Shown one piece after another: positions 23,136 to 34,690 of a stretch of 64,000 bases of DNA (position 1 is the stretch's first letter; each line of letters opens with the position of its first letter). Under the pieces are notes generated by a model that was not told the DNA's origin, ran no database searches, and worked only from the letters and a program-made list of their open reading frames with translations. Position numbers and translations under genes: made by a program. The stretch is from Balaenoptera acutorostrata (taxonomy: Eukaryota > Chordata > Mammalia > Artiodactyla > Balaenopteridae), in NCBI RefSeq assembly GCF_949987535.1, contig NC_080064.1, forward strand, positions 132,646,708 through 132,710,707, given 5' to 3'.

Positions 23136-23156
23136 GCAAACTACTGATAAAATCTT
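23136..23156. repeat. Target-site duplication of LINE-1 (left)
   Basis: 21 bp, matches 25433-25453 with one difference (CTACTGATAAAATCTT versus CCACTGATAAAATCTT at the 3' side). Confidence 0.9.
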
Positions 23157-25432
23157 TTTTTTAACATCTTTATTAGAGTATAATTGCTTTACAGTGGTGT
23201 GTTAGTTTCTGCTTTATAACAAAGTGAATCAGTTATACATATACATATGTCCCCATATCTCTTCCCTCTTGCATCTCCCTCCCTCCCACTCTCCCTATCC
23301 CACCCCTCTAGGTGGTCACAAAGCACTGAGCTGATCTCCCTGTGCTCTGCGGCTGCTTCCTACTAGCTATTAGTTTTACATTTGGTAGTGTATATATGTC
23401 CATGCCACTCTCTCACTTTGTCCCAGCTTATCCTTCCCCCTCCCCGTGTCCTCAAGTCCATTCTCTAGTAGGTCTGCGTCTTTATTCCCGTCCTGCCCCT
23501 AGGTTCTTCATGACCATATTTTTTTAGATTCCACATATATGTGTTAGCATGCGGTATTTGTTTTTCTCTTTCTGACTTACTTCACTCTGTATGACAGACT
23601 CTAGGGCCATCCACCTCACTACAAATAACTCAATTTCGTTTCTTTTTATGGCTGAGTAATATTCCATTGTATATATGTGCCACATCTTCTGTATCCATTC
23701 ATCTGTCGATGGACACTTAGGTTGCTTCCATGTTCTGGCTATTGTAAATAGAGCTGCAGTGAACATTTTGGTACATGACTCTTTTTGTCCTATGGTTTTC
23801 TCAGGGTATATGCCCAGTAGTAGGATTGCTGGGTCATATGGTAGTTCTATTTTTAGTTTTTTAAGGAACTTCCACACTGTTCTCCATAGTGGCTGTATCA
23901 ATTTACAGTCCCACCAACAGTGCAAGAGGGTTCCCTTTTCTCCACACCTTCTCCAGCATTTATCGTTTGTAGATTTTTTGATGATGGCCATTCTGACTGG
24001 TGTGAGATGATATCTCATTGTAGTTTTGATTTGCATTTCTCTAGTGATTAATGATGTTGAGCATTCTTTCATGTGTTCGTTAGCAATCTGTATATCTTCT
24101 TTGGAGAAACGTCTATTTAGGTCTTCTGCCCATTTTTGGATTGGGTTGTTTGTTTCTTTGATACTGAGCTGCATGAGCTGCTTGTAAATTTTGGAGATTA
24201 ATCCTTTGTCAGTTGCTTCATTTGCAAATATTTTCTCCCATTCTGAGGGTTGTCTTTTCCTCTTGTTTATGGTTTCCTTTGCTGTGCAAAAGCTTTTAAG
24301 TTTCATTAGGTTCCATTTGTTTATTTTTGTTTTTATTTCCCTTTCTCTAGGAGGTGGGTCAAAAGGATCTTGCTGTGATTTATGTCATAGAGTGTTCTGC
24401 CTATGTTTTCCTCTAAGAGTTTGATAGTGTCTGGCCTTAGATTTAGGTCTTTAATCCATTTTGAGGTTATTTTTGTGTATGGTGTTAGGGAGTGTTCTAA
24501 TTTCATTCTTTTACATGTAGCTGTCTAGTTTTCCCAGGACCACTTATTGAAGAGGCTGTCTTTTCTCCATTGCTTATTCTTGCCTCCTTTATCAAAAATA
24601 AGGTGACCATATGTGCGTGAGTTTATCTCTGGGCTTTCTATCCTGTTCCATTGATCTATATTTCTGTTTTTGTGCCAGTACCATTACTGTCTTGATTACT
24701 GTAGCTTTGTAGTATAGTCTGAAGTCAGAGAGCCTGATTCCTCCAGCTCCGTTTTTCTTTCTCAAGATTCCTTTGGCCATTGGGGGTCTTTTGTGTTTCC
24801 ATACAAATTGTGACATTTTTTGTTCTAGTTCTGTGAAAAATGCCAGTGGTAGTTTGATAGGGATTGCATTGGATCTGTAGATTGCTTTGGGTAGTATAGT
24901 CATTTTCACAATGTTGATTCTTCCAATCCAAGAACATGGTATATCTCTCCATCTGTTGGTATCATCTTTAATTTCTTTCATCAGTGTCTTATAGTTTTCT
25001 GCATACAGGTCTTTTGTCTCCTTAGGTAGTTTTATTCCTAGGTATTTTATTCTTTTTGTTACAATGGCAAATGGGAGTGTTTCCTTAATTCCACTTTCAG
25101 ATTTTTCATCATTAGTATATAGGAATGCAAGGGATTTCTGTGCATTAATTTTGTATCCTGCTACTTTACCAAATTCATTGATTAGCTCTGGTAGTTTTCT
25201 GGTAGCATCTTTAGGATTCTCTATGTATATTATCATGTCATCTGCAAACAGTGACAGCTTTACTTCTTCTTTTCTGTTTTGTATTCCTTATATTTCTTTT
25301 TCTTCTCTGATTGCTGTGATTAAAACTTCCCGAACAATGTTGAATAATAGTGGTGAGAGTGGGCAACCTGGTCTTGTTCCTGATCTTAGTGGCAATCGTT
25401 TCAGTTTTTCACCATTGAGGATGATGTTGGCT
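23157..25432 (-). mobile_element. 5'-truncated LINE-1, antisense
   Basis: About 2.3 kb of L1: poly-T/poly-A end at 23157, the 3' UTR with the 'ggtcacaaagcac' block, then the end of ORF2. It stops abruptly at 25432 inside the reverse-transcriptase region, the usual 5' truncation. A 21-bp target-site duplication flanks it. It inserted at the end of an L2 remnant. Not able to move by itself. Confidence 0.95.
23524..25280 (-). pseudogene. LINE-1 ORF2 3' part, broken
   Basis: Encodes the C-terminal portion of the L1 endonuclease/reverse-transcriptase protein. The catalytic FADD motif of the reverse transcriptase is readable at about 25234-25248 on the minus strand. A 214-codon frame covers 24592-25236 (RT thumb and following region, '[15 protein letters not shown]'). 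A second frame of 260 codons covers 23524-24306 and contains the C-terminal cysteine motif C-x3-C-x7-H-x4-C (CWRRC...H...C). The two are separated by stops or frame changes between 24306 and 24592, and a TAA lies just upstream of the FADD segment. The endonuclease domain and ORF1 are absent through truncation. A dead copy. Confidence 0.93.
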
Positions 25433-25453
25433 GCAAACCACTGATAAAATCTT
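25433..25453. repeat. Target-site duplication of LINE-1 (right)
   Basis: Right partner of 23136-23156. Confidence 0.9.
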
Positions 25454-26062
25454 AAAGTCCAAATTTTAAATCCATGTATACTCTATATACATAAAATTCT
25501 GTGAAGTTTGTTTTCAGAGGCAAATAAAAAATATAAAATTAAAATAATAGTTTTGATGTATAATAAAGAAAAAAATATTGATACTTTTTTAAAAAGTACT
25601 TACTATTAAATAAAAGATTCCCAAACACTCTTCTGTGTGAATTACAGTTATGCACATCATGGCTTGATAAACTATCAGTAGATGTTGCTTTAAATATTAA
25701 AGTCATAATCCTTTGTATGAGTAATCTTGGTGTTCTAATGGTTCTCTTCTTTATGCCCATAATCAAGCTTTAAACATAAGTTGTTTTGCTGGCTACTGTG
25801 TCTACCTGATTTCGTATTCACAAATAATGGTACAAAATGAGAGAGTCACATGAGCCAAATCATTTTAATGGTCATTTGCTTCCTTTGGAAAATTATCTTG
25901 CAGTTTGAGACCCATTGGCATTATTAATTAATTTCTACCTCTTTTAGTTTTCTATTCAATGCCAAGCTATGCAAAAAGGTGATAGGATGGACAAAAAGGG
26001 CATCTATAGATGGGAAAGAACAAGCAGCCTGTTAGGTTCATCAGACTTTCAGATGTCCTCAT
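25454..26062. other. Unique AT-rich DNA
   Basis: No repeat, exon or RNA gene recognised. Confidence 0.4.
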
Positions 26063-26318
26063 TGGCTCATGTTTTTTTTTGTTTTGTTTTGTTTTTAGGT
26101 AGCTTTTTTTTTTTTTTTAAACATCTTTATTGAAGTATAATTGCTTCACAGTGGTGTGTTAGTTTCCGCTTTATAACAAAGTGAATCAGCTACACATATA
26201 CACACGTTCCCATATCTCCTCCCTCCCGCATCTCCCTCCCTCCCGCATCTCCCTCCCTCACATCCTCCCCATCCCACCCCCCCCAGGCGGTCACAAAGCA
26301 CCGTGGCTCATGTTTTTT
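26063..26318 (-). mobile_element. LINE-1 3' end with compound tail
   Basis: Antisense L1 3' UTR (26119-26303), flanked by TGGCTCATGTTTTTT at 26063-26077 and 26304-26318. On the element's strand the poly-A is followed by a short AGCTACCT spacer and an AAAAC-rich run before the duplication. A CCCTCCCGCATCT unit is repeated inside. Same L1 3' variant as the copy at 53.8 kb (CTTCAATAAAGATGTTT before the tail). Confidence 0.9.
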
Positions 26319-27261
26319 CCCACCTAATCTCATTAGAAGAACAGCTTTTACTTGAAAATGTCTCCATCATCAAATGACTTCTGCTATTCTGTTTCAGCTA
26401 CAGTAAGTTCATCTCACAGTCCAAGACCGCCATGGTGAATATGCCCTGACTCACACGGAACTAAACTTATTTTTCCCATAAATTGATCCTCCTTAGAAAT
26501 TTAGCATTACGTATAAATATGTTACTTGATCTTCCAAAAGTGAATGAGATTCAGTTCTAACTTGATTTTCATGAAATCTATTTTAAGAAATAGATGATGT
26601 GCTCATCAGTTGAGTGACACAGCGTAGAATATTAGGAGATTTTTGATTCTATTCCTGACTTTACTCTGATCCTGCAGCAAGGAATTTGGCTGCATGTGTG
26701 CTCCCTGTTAATGAGTCACCTGAGTGTCTCTGTGCAGTCAATGCAAAATATCAGCTAATACCCTTAACAGATTTTTACTGAAGGACTGTGCAAACTTATT
26801 AGTCCGGTATGTGCTGTAAAATGTGAATAACTTTCAAAAATCGTAACAATTACTCCATTATAATAGGTTGAAATACACTCTTTAAAACAGTATGGATTCA
26901 TTAACTTTGGTTTGGAGACTGGATTATTTACTCTTTTCATCAGTGATTTTGATGGGAGAACTCAGAATAAGTTCATTAGTCTTTGGATAACAATTAGGCA
27001 ATGATGTTGACCTCCTGTGTGCTCTAAATACAAAGTGGCACTTGCTGTTCAGTCAAACAATGAATAAAAGGTAGAATGCAGTTCAGGAGAAACAAATGAA
27101 TGACACGGGGCTAAAGAGAAAAACCACGACCTCTTTTTTGTCATGGACCATTTCTTAGCTTAACTTCAGCATTACAGGACTCTTATTAAGAGTTTTTAAG
27201 AAGTTTACCACAACATTAGAATGAAATAGTAGGGATGTGAACAGAATCAATAAAGTATTGC
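26319..27261. other. Unique DNA, possible worn MIR
   Basis: 26600-26720 has a faint MIR-like layout, but too diverged to call. Nothing else recognised. Confidence 0.35.
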
Positions 27262-27461
27262 NNNNNNNNNNNNNNNNNNNNNNNNNNNNNNNNNNNNNNN
27301 NNNNNNNNNNNNNNNNNNNNNNNNNNNNNNNNNNNNNNNNNNNNNNNNNNNNNNNNNNNNNNNNNNNNNNNNNNNNNNNNNNNNNNNNNNNNNNNNNNNN
27401 NNNNNNNNNNNNNNNNNNNNNNNNNNNNNNNNNNNNNNNNNNNNNNNNNNNNNNNNNNNNN
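27262..27461. other. Assembly gap, 200 N
   Basis: Exactly 200 unknown bases. Apparent open frames crossing it are meaningless. Confidence 1.
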
Positions 27462-27884
27462 AAAGTAGCCCAGTCTATCAAACCACAGCAACTTCTCCTC
27501 CTGGGGGTGGTGTGGGACAAGTGATGTGTGAGGAAGGTGGTGGGGAGAGTGGTCTTAAAGGGCACATTCTCCTAAGGGCAACAGGCTTGGCAACGCTGTT
27601 TGTGGTGGAAAGTAAATGAGCCACACTGCTGCTTTTGTTTCAAAGTCCAAGGCACACATCCCTCATGTTTATGCTAATGGCACATGCAACTCTTTGTCCT
27701 GAGGCTGAGGACTTGGAGCAAATGCAACCTTGTCATTTCAATCAAGTTTACAATGTAGGCTCATGATCTAGTTTCAGTGACTGGCCGTTTTCAGTCTATC
27801 CAAGAAGCAATCTTAGTTAAGTCTGGTTATATGTAGGTATGTGTTAAAGACCTAACTGGCCTTTAACCAGATTAATCTTTCAAA

Positions 27885-27992
27885 AATACAGCTTTATTGG
27901 GTGAAGAATGGACAGGAAGTTTCTGTACTGTTTTTCCAGCTCTTAGGTAAGTCTAAAATTATCTCAATATAAAAAGTTTTTTTAAAAAGTAG
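27885..27992 (+). repeat. Old LINE-1 3' end
   Basis: 'gggtgaagaatggacaggaa', 'taagtctaaaattatctcaa', then 'tataaaaagttttttt' resemble the 3' end of an old mammalian L1. Short and diverged. Confidence 0.5.
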
Positions 27993-28109
27993 AAAACGAA
28001 AGACCAAGACAATCATGTGTTTCAGGAAAAAAAAAAATAGATGAAAGTGTATGTCTTTAAGGAAATAAAGATATTCTTATATGTTTAATATACAAAAAAA
28101 TAGCTTTTA

Positions 28110-28960
28110 TGTTAACACACTGCTCAGAAACTTTCAGTGACTTCCTGTAGTTTATAGAATGCAATTCAAACTCTTTAGCCTTGGAATTCAAAATCTCTTA
28201 ACCTAAGCCCCAGTCTACCTTCCCTGTAAAATAAGTTACTATCACCTACCCTAATCCAAATCTCTAGCCAAATTGGTCTCCTTGCTGACCTTCAGTGAGG
28301 ATTTCCCTATAGGATGCCCTCCATTCTTCTGGCTAATGAAATCTACAACAACCCTGCAAGGTAACTAAAATCTCCCTTCTTCCAGGAAGCCTTCCCTAAA
28401 TACTCTCAGCCCATGGTAATACCTTGTTCTGTACTCTTAAAGCAAACAGTGCATTTAAAACTTTAACGCTTCTATTTATAAAAACTCCTTATTTTTAATG
28501 TCAATTTTATGTGTATATGTCTCATCTCTCTACTAGAATTTTTAAGCTGCTCAAAGTCAGGGCTTTATATATTTTTGGAATTCCCCACATTGCTTAGAAT
28601 ATTTATTCATTCAATAAACTTTTATCAATTACCTTTTATGTGCCAGGCACTGTGCTGGGTGCTGGGAAAACAAAGCAAAGTTTAAATATTTAAATATTTC
28701 TTAAGGAAGCCTTTCTTGTTTCCCCCAGCCGGCTTAATCAGAGGGTCTCTCTTTTGGGCTCCCATTGCATCTTGCCTTTACTACTATCTTACTTAGAGGT
28801 ATCATGCAGTGTCGTTTGTTAGATGGTGTGGCTGTCTCTTCCTCTAGACTGCGAGCACTTTAAGGATAGGCGCTCAGTCTTTTTTCACTGTGTCCCTCAT
28901 GCTAAGAATAGTGCACGTACTAGTGCTCAGTATATGTGCACTGAATGAGACAATTACACA
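28110..28960 (+). repeat. L2 LINE fragments
   Basis: Forward L2: 'ctttcagtgacttcctgtag', 'tttagccttggaattcaaaa', 'ttccaggaagccttccctaa', and at 28600-28680 the reversed-end motif 'atgtgccaggcactgtgctg'. From 28700 another L2 piece follows ('aaggaagcctttcttgtttc', then 'tagtgctcagtatatgtgca'). At least two overlapping copies. Confidence 0.7.
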
Positions 28961-29270
28961 GAAACTGCAGCTGAAGGTCGTGGTGGGATAATTATGACTG
29001 AGGCCCTCACTTAAATAGGTCATTAGCTTTTAGGCAAGCTGTCTGAGAATCACATTCTTAGGATTTTTTTTTTGATACTTTCTTCAATCAATGTATAATT
29101 TTAGTCATGATGTATGCATCATTACTAGCATGCCTTATGACACAGAATTTACACACACAGTTATATGGATACATCAGCCATCATAGTGGTCACTTTACAA
29201 ATCTACAGATATACAAACTTTTTGAACTCCAGGAATGTGTGCTACCAACTCTATAATAATCTCTAGCAAC
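28961..29270. other. Unique DNA
   Basis: No recognised feature. Confidence 0.4.
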
Positions 29271-29284
29271 AGGTATCAAGTCAG

Positions 29285-29420
29285 CATTAGACCTGAATTC
29301 CTTGAAGGCAAGGAATCCAGTTTGGGTTTTAATCCATCTTTGTATCACAAATGTCTAACGCAAGCCAGGTACCTAGAACAGAGTATGTGCTTAATAAATG
29401 TTTGTGGAAGCAATAATTTG
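29285..29420 (+). repeat. L2 3' end
   Basis: 'ccttgaaggcaaggaatcca', 'cctagaacagagtatgtgct', 'taataaatgtttgtggaagc'. Confidence 0.65.
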
Positions 29421-31628
29421 AATAATTACAGTTCTTCTCCCCACCCTACATCATTTTTTCACTAGCCTTTTTAATCTCTTATGGTTTTATCAGAGCTGCT
29501 AAGAATGGAACTTACTGACTTGAATTTCCTTCTACTCTCCCTACTTTTGTGCTCTAAAATCCTGAAATGACTAAAAGTGACAGCTCCGAGAATGAAAAGG
29601 AGCAAAAAATACTTTTGTGATCTGAGAATTCATTTTCAGATCTATATGAATGCCAAAGGATTGAGTTTTTAATTAGATTTTAAACTGAAAATTGCTCATT
29701 ACTAACTAACAAAGAAAAACCTCATGATTCTTTTACATAATTGGGGTCCTCAATTATTTCTAGGAATAAACAGGCACATAGTTTAGAAGAATTTATCAAA
29801 GTCAATGTACTGAAAATTTAAATCCAGCTACAGTTATTTAGCTCACACTGCTCCAAAATACCTCAAAAGAAGTTGAAGTAGAGAGACTCCTAAGTTTTTA
29901 AACTTGTCTTGATAACTCATATTACCACAGTAAGATTTTTTTTTTTTAAGTGCAGTTTCCTGCAAAGTGGAGATTAATTCCTGATGCTTTGAGGGTTTGG
30001 GTTCTTCAGATAAAAGACTACAAAGGGAAAACATGAACATGCCATCTCCGGGAATAATTATACTCTTTAGATTTCATGGATGTTATACTGTTCCCCTGCA
30101 CGTTAGAACAGCTTTGCTCTATTTCAGTATAAAACAAACATTTCCTTATGGTATTAATCACCTATATGTTATAATTCACTCTGTGATACCTTGCAGTGGG
30201 TGCTAGGTGAATACTTATTGAATAAATGAATGTCTTTCCTGATTATTAGTTGTTGAATATGGTCTCCCTATCATTTTTTCCCGGTCTTTTCTTGAAAGGT
30301 TAACTATACTATAAAGGAAAAATAAGGAAGCACACCTTCTGTTTCCTCGTTATAGTCCATCACAGCTTCCTGCATGTGTTAACACAGATGATAGAAGGAA
30401 CCTTGCATATTTTTAACAAAAAGTTTCAGTGATCATGGCAGGATGGATGCTTTAAACAGGGCTGAGTATACAGTTGTTCTATTATCAAGACAACTGCCTG
30501 ATTGAGAACAGCTCTCTGGAAGAACTCCAAGTATGTGTCTGGATTACCACAGGGTGCTGGAGTAATTAGAATTGCTAATGAGCAACCAATGACCTGGCTG
30601 ATCTCCACAAAGTAGTTGAAGTGTATGGGATCCCTGAGACATGACTTAGTTGAAAGTGTTCTCTTCCTGTTCTAGCCTTCTTTGCCTCATTGGAAGTATT
30701 AAATGCACAGCAGATCTCTGCACAGGAAGCCCCAATGCAGACAGTAGGTTTGCAAGGTGTCCCCAGCCAACTCCATATGGGACAAGCCCTTCTCACAGTC
30801 TTATTGCTTGTAGAGGCCTGCCATGATGACCACTTATAGACATTTAAAAATCAGGTATCATTTATCAAGTTCTACAAGCCAAATTGCAATAAATGCAGGT
30901 GGATAAATCCACAAGTAAGGGGCTTATGCTACTGCCCCAAGAGATGAAACTTGGCGTACATTTTGGGATGAATATGGTTTTTTGCATTTGAGTTTCAAAA
31001 GGCTAGTGGCTCAAATGTTTTTAAGTGACTGATAAAAAGTCAGGGATGGTGAAAACAGTAGTAGTCTTTGCCTCTCTTTTCTTTTAAATGATTATTCCCT
31101 TAGTTCAGGTTTCACCTAACTGACAAGGTTTCACCATATTATGTCTTGCTCAGTTATCGTCACCATGCGACTTCTGTTACAAGACAGACTCCTTCCCTGT
31201 TTCTGCACTTTGTCTGGGGTGAGATTCTTTATCAAGTGGCATTTCCCTCACTCCAAATACTTTTAAGAAAAAGAGTCTCTTTCAATTCTCCATCAACCTG
31301 AGCGGGCTGAGGTTAGGCACTCCCAGCGCTGAATGGGTCAAACACTCCTTTTTGCCCCTTGGCTCTTCGTTACTCAAAGTCCTATCTTCCCAGCTACATT
31401 TCCGTGACTGCTGTTTCTCAGAAGAAAAATACGCTCTATGTTATTTTCACGAAATCATGAAGAATCATATAATCTTTTTGCTCTCTCATTTGAGCTTAAA
31501 TCTTAGGAAAAACAACTATTGCCTAAGGGTATTTAGTTTTCAAGTGGTTTAACTATTCGCTGACTTTTTGGCTTGTAAACTCTCTAAATGACCACTAATG
31601 CCAATAAGCTTTGTCCAAGCTGTCCTTT
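29421..31628. other. Unique DNA, repeat-poor
   Basis: Only a scrap of L2 end at 30185-30232. The 30430-30800 part is GC-richer and carries two overlapping minus open frames (30426-30608 and 30575-30796) without good splice sites. It could be a conserved regulatory block, but conservation cannot be seen from one sequence. Confidence 0.35.
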
Positions 31629-31992
31629 AAAATATTCCAGTTAGGGCTTCCCTGGTGGCGCAGTGGTTGAGAATCTGCCTGCTAATGCAGGGGACACGGG
31701 TTCGAGCCCTGGTCTGGGAAGATCCCACATGCCACGGAGCAGCTGGGCCCGTGAGCCACAACTACTGAGCCTGCGCGTCTGGAGCCTGTGCCCCGCAACG
31801 GGAGGGGCCGCGATAGTGAAAGGCCCGCGCACCGCGATGAAGAGCGGTCCCCGCACCGCGATGAAGAGTGGCCCCCACTTGCCGTAACCAGAGAAAGCCC
31901 TCGCACGAACCGAAGACCCAACACAGCCATAAATAAATAAATAAATAAATAAAGTAGCTATAAAATTAAAAAAAAAAAAAATATTCCAGTTA
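31629..31992 (+). mobile_element. CHR-2 type SINE, recent-looking
   Basis: Forward cetacean SINE at 31644-31977, flanked by AAAATATTCCAGTTA (31629-31643 and 31978-31992), identical copies. tRNA-type A box (GGCGCAGTGGTTGAGAA) and B box (GGTTCGAGCCC) are intact. The body is a shortened variant with 'gggaggggccgcgatagtga' and a doubled 'accgcgatgaagag' unit. The tail is AAAT repeats, then a private 'gtagctataaaatt', then poly-A. Open frames on both strands here are SINE translations. Confidence 0.95.
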
Positions 31993-32119
31993 ACTTGAGT
32001 CTTGGGGATAGAAAGTTAATCTGGAGATTTTTACCTTGAATTTTGGGATAAGAAGAAACTTAAGAAAGGTCTTACGTGACTTGAGAGAAAACTTCACGAA
32101 TAAGCCTGACTTAGTAGAA

Positions 32120-32230
32120 ACAGAGTATTTGCAGCTATGGACATAGACTCATATTATTCCATTTACTGACTGGGTGACATTGGACTAGTTGTTATTTGAT
32201 ATGAACATCAGTTTCCATAACTGTGAAATT
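32120..32230 (+). repeat. MIR fragment
   Basis: 'ttactgactgggtgacattg' then 'catcagtttccataactgtg'. Worn forward MIR core. Confidence 0.5.
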
Positions 32231-32609
32231 ATTTGTTGTGATATTTAAATAAAATACCTGTAATTTCTTTTCCTCTTTTAAAGAAATTTGACTTTCAGTT
32301 TTTATAGCATCAAAGAACTGAGAGCAAAATCCAGTAATACGTTGTTTTGTAGTATGAGAAGAAAATTCCCTTGCAGCTCTGTTTATAAACTTAGTTGCAT
32401 TTTTTTCTAAGTATGTTTAGGAAGCAGGTTTGGAAGGAGCTAGAAATCTGTGTACTGCAAATTAGCTTCTGCATAAATGTTTTCAGAGAGGAAGGATTAG
32501 ACAGCAGAAGAGTATCACATGAAGAGAAACTAGAGAGCTTTTTAGTTTTGTTCTATTTATGTTTAAATTCATATACATCAAGCATTTGATATATGTTAAA
32601 TGCATTTTT

Positions 32610-32990
32610 TTTATGTCTTCATAATAAGTGTCTCAAGAGGAGGTACCATTAATATTCTCACTTGATAGATGAGGAAACAGACTTGGGAGGTCAGGCACCT
32701 CACAGCTAATAAAATGGCAAAGCTCCTATTTGAAAAGAGGTGTGTTGGACTTGAGCTTTTAACAACTAACGGGGAGGGTAGAGGTGAATGGGGCTGACTC
32801 TGGAGCTAGGCTGCCATTACTAACTGTGAGACCTAGGGCCTTAATCTCTCTGCACCTCCTAAGTTTCATATCTGTAATGTAAATGAAAATAGGATTAAAT
32901 TAGTTAATATATGTAAAGCTCATAACATAGCACCTGGAATATGATAAGGACTTCATTGTTAATTGGTGGTTTCATTGTCAGTGTTATTAT
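32610..32990. repeat. Two MIRs, head-to-head order
   Basis: 32610-32745 is antisense MIR ('acttgatagatgaggaaaca', 'ctcacagctaataaaatggc'). 32785-32990 is a sense MIR ('gactctggagctaggctgcc', 'aactgtgagacctagggcct', 'atagcacctggaatatgata'). Confidence 0.7.
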
Positions 32991-33584
32991 AATTATTTTC
33001 TAAAGATGGTCTCGTTGGGGTGATTTGTTTAGAATTCATTAATGGAACATCATAATGTTCTTGTTTGCTTTGGTTTTCTGGCAGAAAGAGCTAGGGAATA
33101 TTTGAGTCTGGCCATCTACCCTCACATGAATTAATTCTTAGAGTCTGCATTTGAAGAAGGCTGGTGCAGTATACCTTTTTTGTAACCAAATCATAAAAAA
33201 GGAAAATTGAATTTTGAGTTACGAGGGATCATGTCAGATCTGTCTTCGTTTCATGCTAAACTAAAATTAGAAAAAGATCTAACAGGTGATATTTCTATAC
33301 TGTTGGGAATATAGTAATGTTATTATTCATCTGGAATTTTAACTTCTGCCCATCTCTGAATTCACAGTCTCTTTCTGTATCCTGGTCTGGTATTTCTGTT
33401 CCTTTTCAACATAACTTCTGAGAAATAGAGGTTGATTAGTTTTGTGCCTCAAAGGACATACCTCCAATTGCTCTAATGAGTCCAAAAGAAGTTGTGAGGA
33501 ACAGCACATAATTTCAAAGAAAAGAGAGTTTGTAAGTGATAATGATTAACTAGTGATATTGATTCTTTCCCCTCATACTTATTC
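32991..33584. other. Unique DNA
   Basis: No recognised feature. Confidence 0.4.
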
Positions 33585-34033
33585 TGGATTATCTTCTTTT
33601 TTTTTTTTTTTTTTTTTTTAAATGGAGTCTATTGAACCACTCTAAATATTTCATGGAAGGGAAATTCAAGCACTTAGCACCGTGGTAGCACAGCAAACAC
33701 TGTAGAGGTCAATTTTTTTTTTAATTAATTAATTTATTTTTGGCTGCGTTGGGTCTTCATTGCTGCGCGTGGGCTTTCTCTAGTTGCGGCGAGCGGGGGC
33801 TACTCTTTGTTGTGGTGCGCGGGCTTCTCATTGCGGTGGCTTGTCTTTGTTGCAGAGCGCAGGCTCTAGGCGCGCGGGCTCTAGAGCGCAGGCTCAGTAG
33901 TTGTGATGCACAGGCTTAGTTACTGTGCAGCATGGGGAATCTTCCCGGACCAGAGCTCGAACCCTTGTTCCCTGCATTGGCAGGTGGATTCTTAACCACT
34001 GCGCCACCAGGGAAGTCCCTGTATTATCTTCTT
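33585..34033 (-). mobile_element. CHR-2 type SINE with apparent 3' transduction
   Basis: Antisense SINE body at 33734-34019 (B box reversed near 33953-33963). On the element's strand the AAATTAATTAATT/poly-A tail at 33712-33733 is followed by about 92 bp of non-SINE DNA (33620-33711). Then comes a second poly-A (33599-33619). A 14-bp duplication TG(G/T)ATTATCTTCTT flanks the whole block (33585-33598 and 34020-34033). The extra segment holds no TTTT Pol III terminator on the transcribed strand, as expected for read-through. Confidence 0.85.
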
Positions 34034-34690
34034 AATTCAAGTTAAGCTATTTTGACTTTCTGGAAACATAAACAATAGAACGATTTTTTTCAGGTCAGTA
34101 TGATCATGGTAGTGAATAATTTATTACTTTTTATTTAAACATAGAATTTAATGTTATATGATAAAGGTTTATGAGTAGAATATAAGACTGAGGTTACCTG
34201 AGTCAAAATTTACCACTTGGGGTGGGGTGTGACTATGTACAAGGAAGAGAAATAAATTGGATATATATTTTTTCTGAAATTCTTATTTATATGTCATTCT
34301 CCATTTAAAATGGTTGGGTAGAGGAGCTATATACTGTCTGTTAGTGCTCTGCAAGACCTCAGTACCAGCTTCTCCTCGGCGGCAAGTGAGGAGATACAAA
34401 CATATTTTGGAAAATGTACTCATTTCAACCTTAGACAGAAGAGTTAGGCTGATGACAGTATTGAACAGTGTTTGTTAAATTGACTTAACCAATATTTATT
34501 ATATAGTCATCTTGAGTTGTGCTGATTTCTGTATCCAGATGATAGATATAAATAAATAGGGTAGTGCACCCCCCCAAAAAAATCCTGTAAATAGCATCAC
34601 TTGAGTCTTTATTCTCTCCATTGTAGAGGAAGGTTAAGAAGAGGGGATGTGGATTTGTATTCCAGACATAAGAAATAATCTCAAGTGTAG
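34034..34690. other. Unique DNA
   Basis: No recognised feature. A short C-run at 34569-34575. Confidence 0.4.

Noticed and set aside
30426..30796. Two overlapping minus open frames in GC-richer unique DNA
   Set aside because: No acceptor and donor pair. Kept only as a possible conserved non-coding block.
31644..31730. tRNA-like sequence with A and B boxes
   Set aside because: It is the head of a SINE, not a functional tRNA gene. The same holds for the other SINE copies.
31641..31930. Overlapping arginine/serine-rich frames on both strands
   Set aside because: All inside a SINE. The same peptides recur at 45.6, 47.6 and 58.2 kb.
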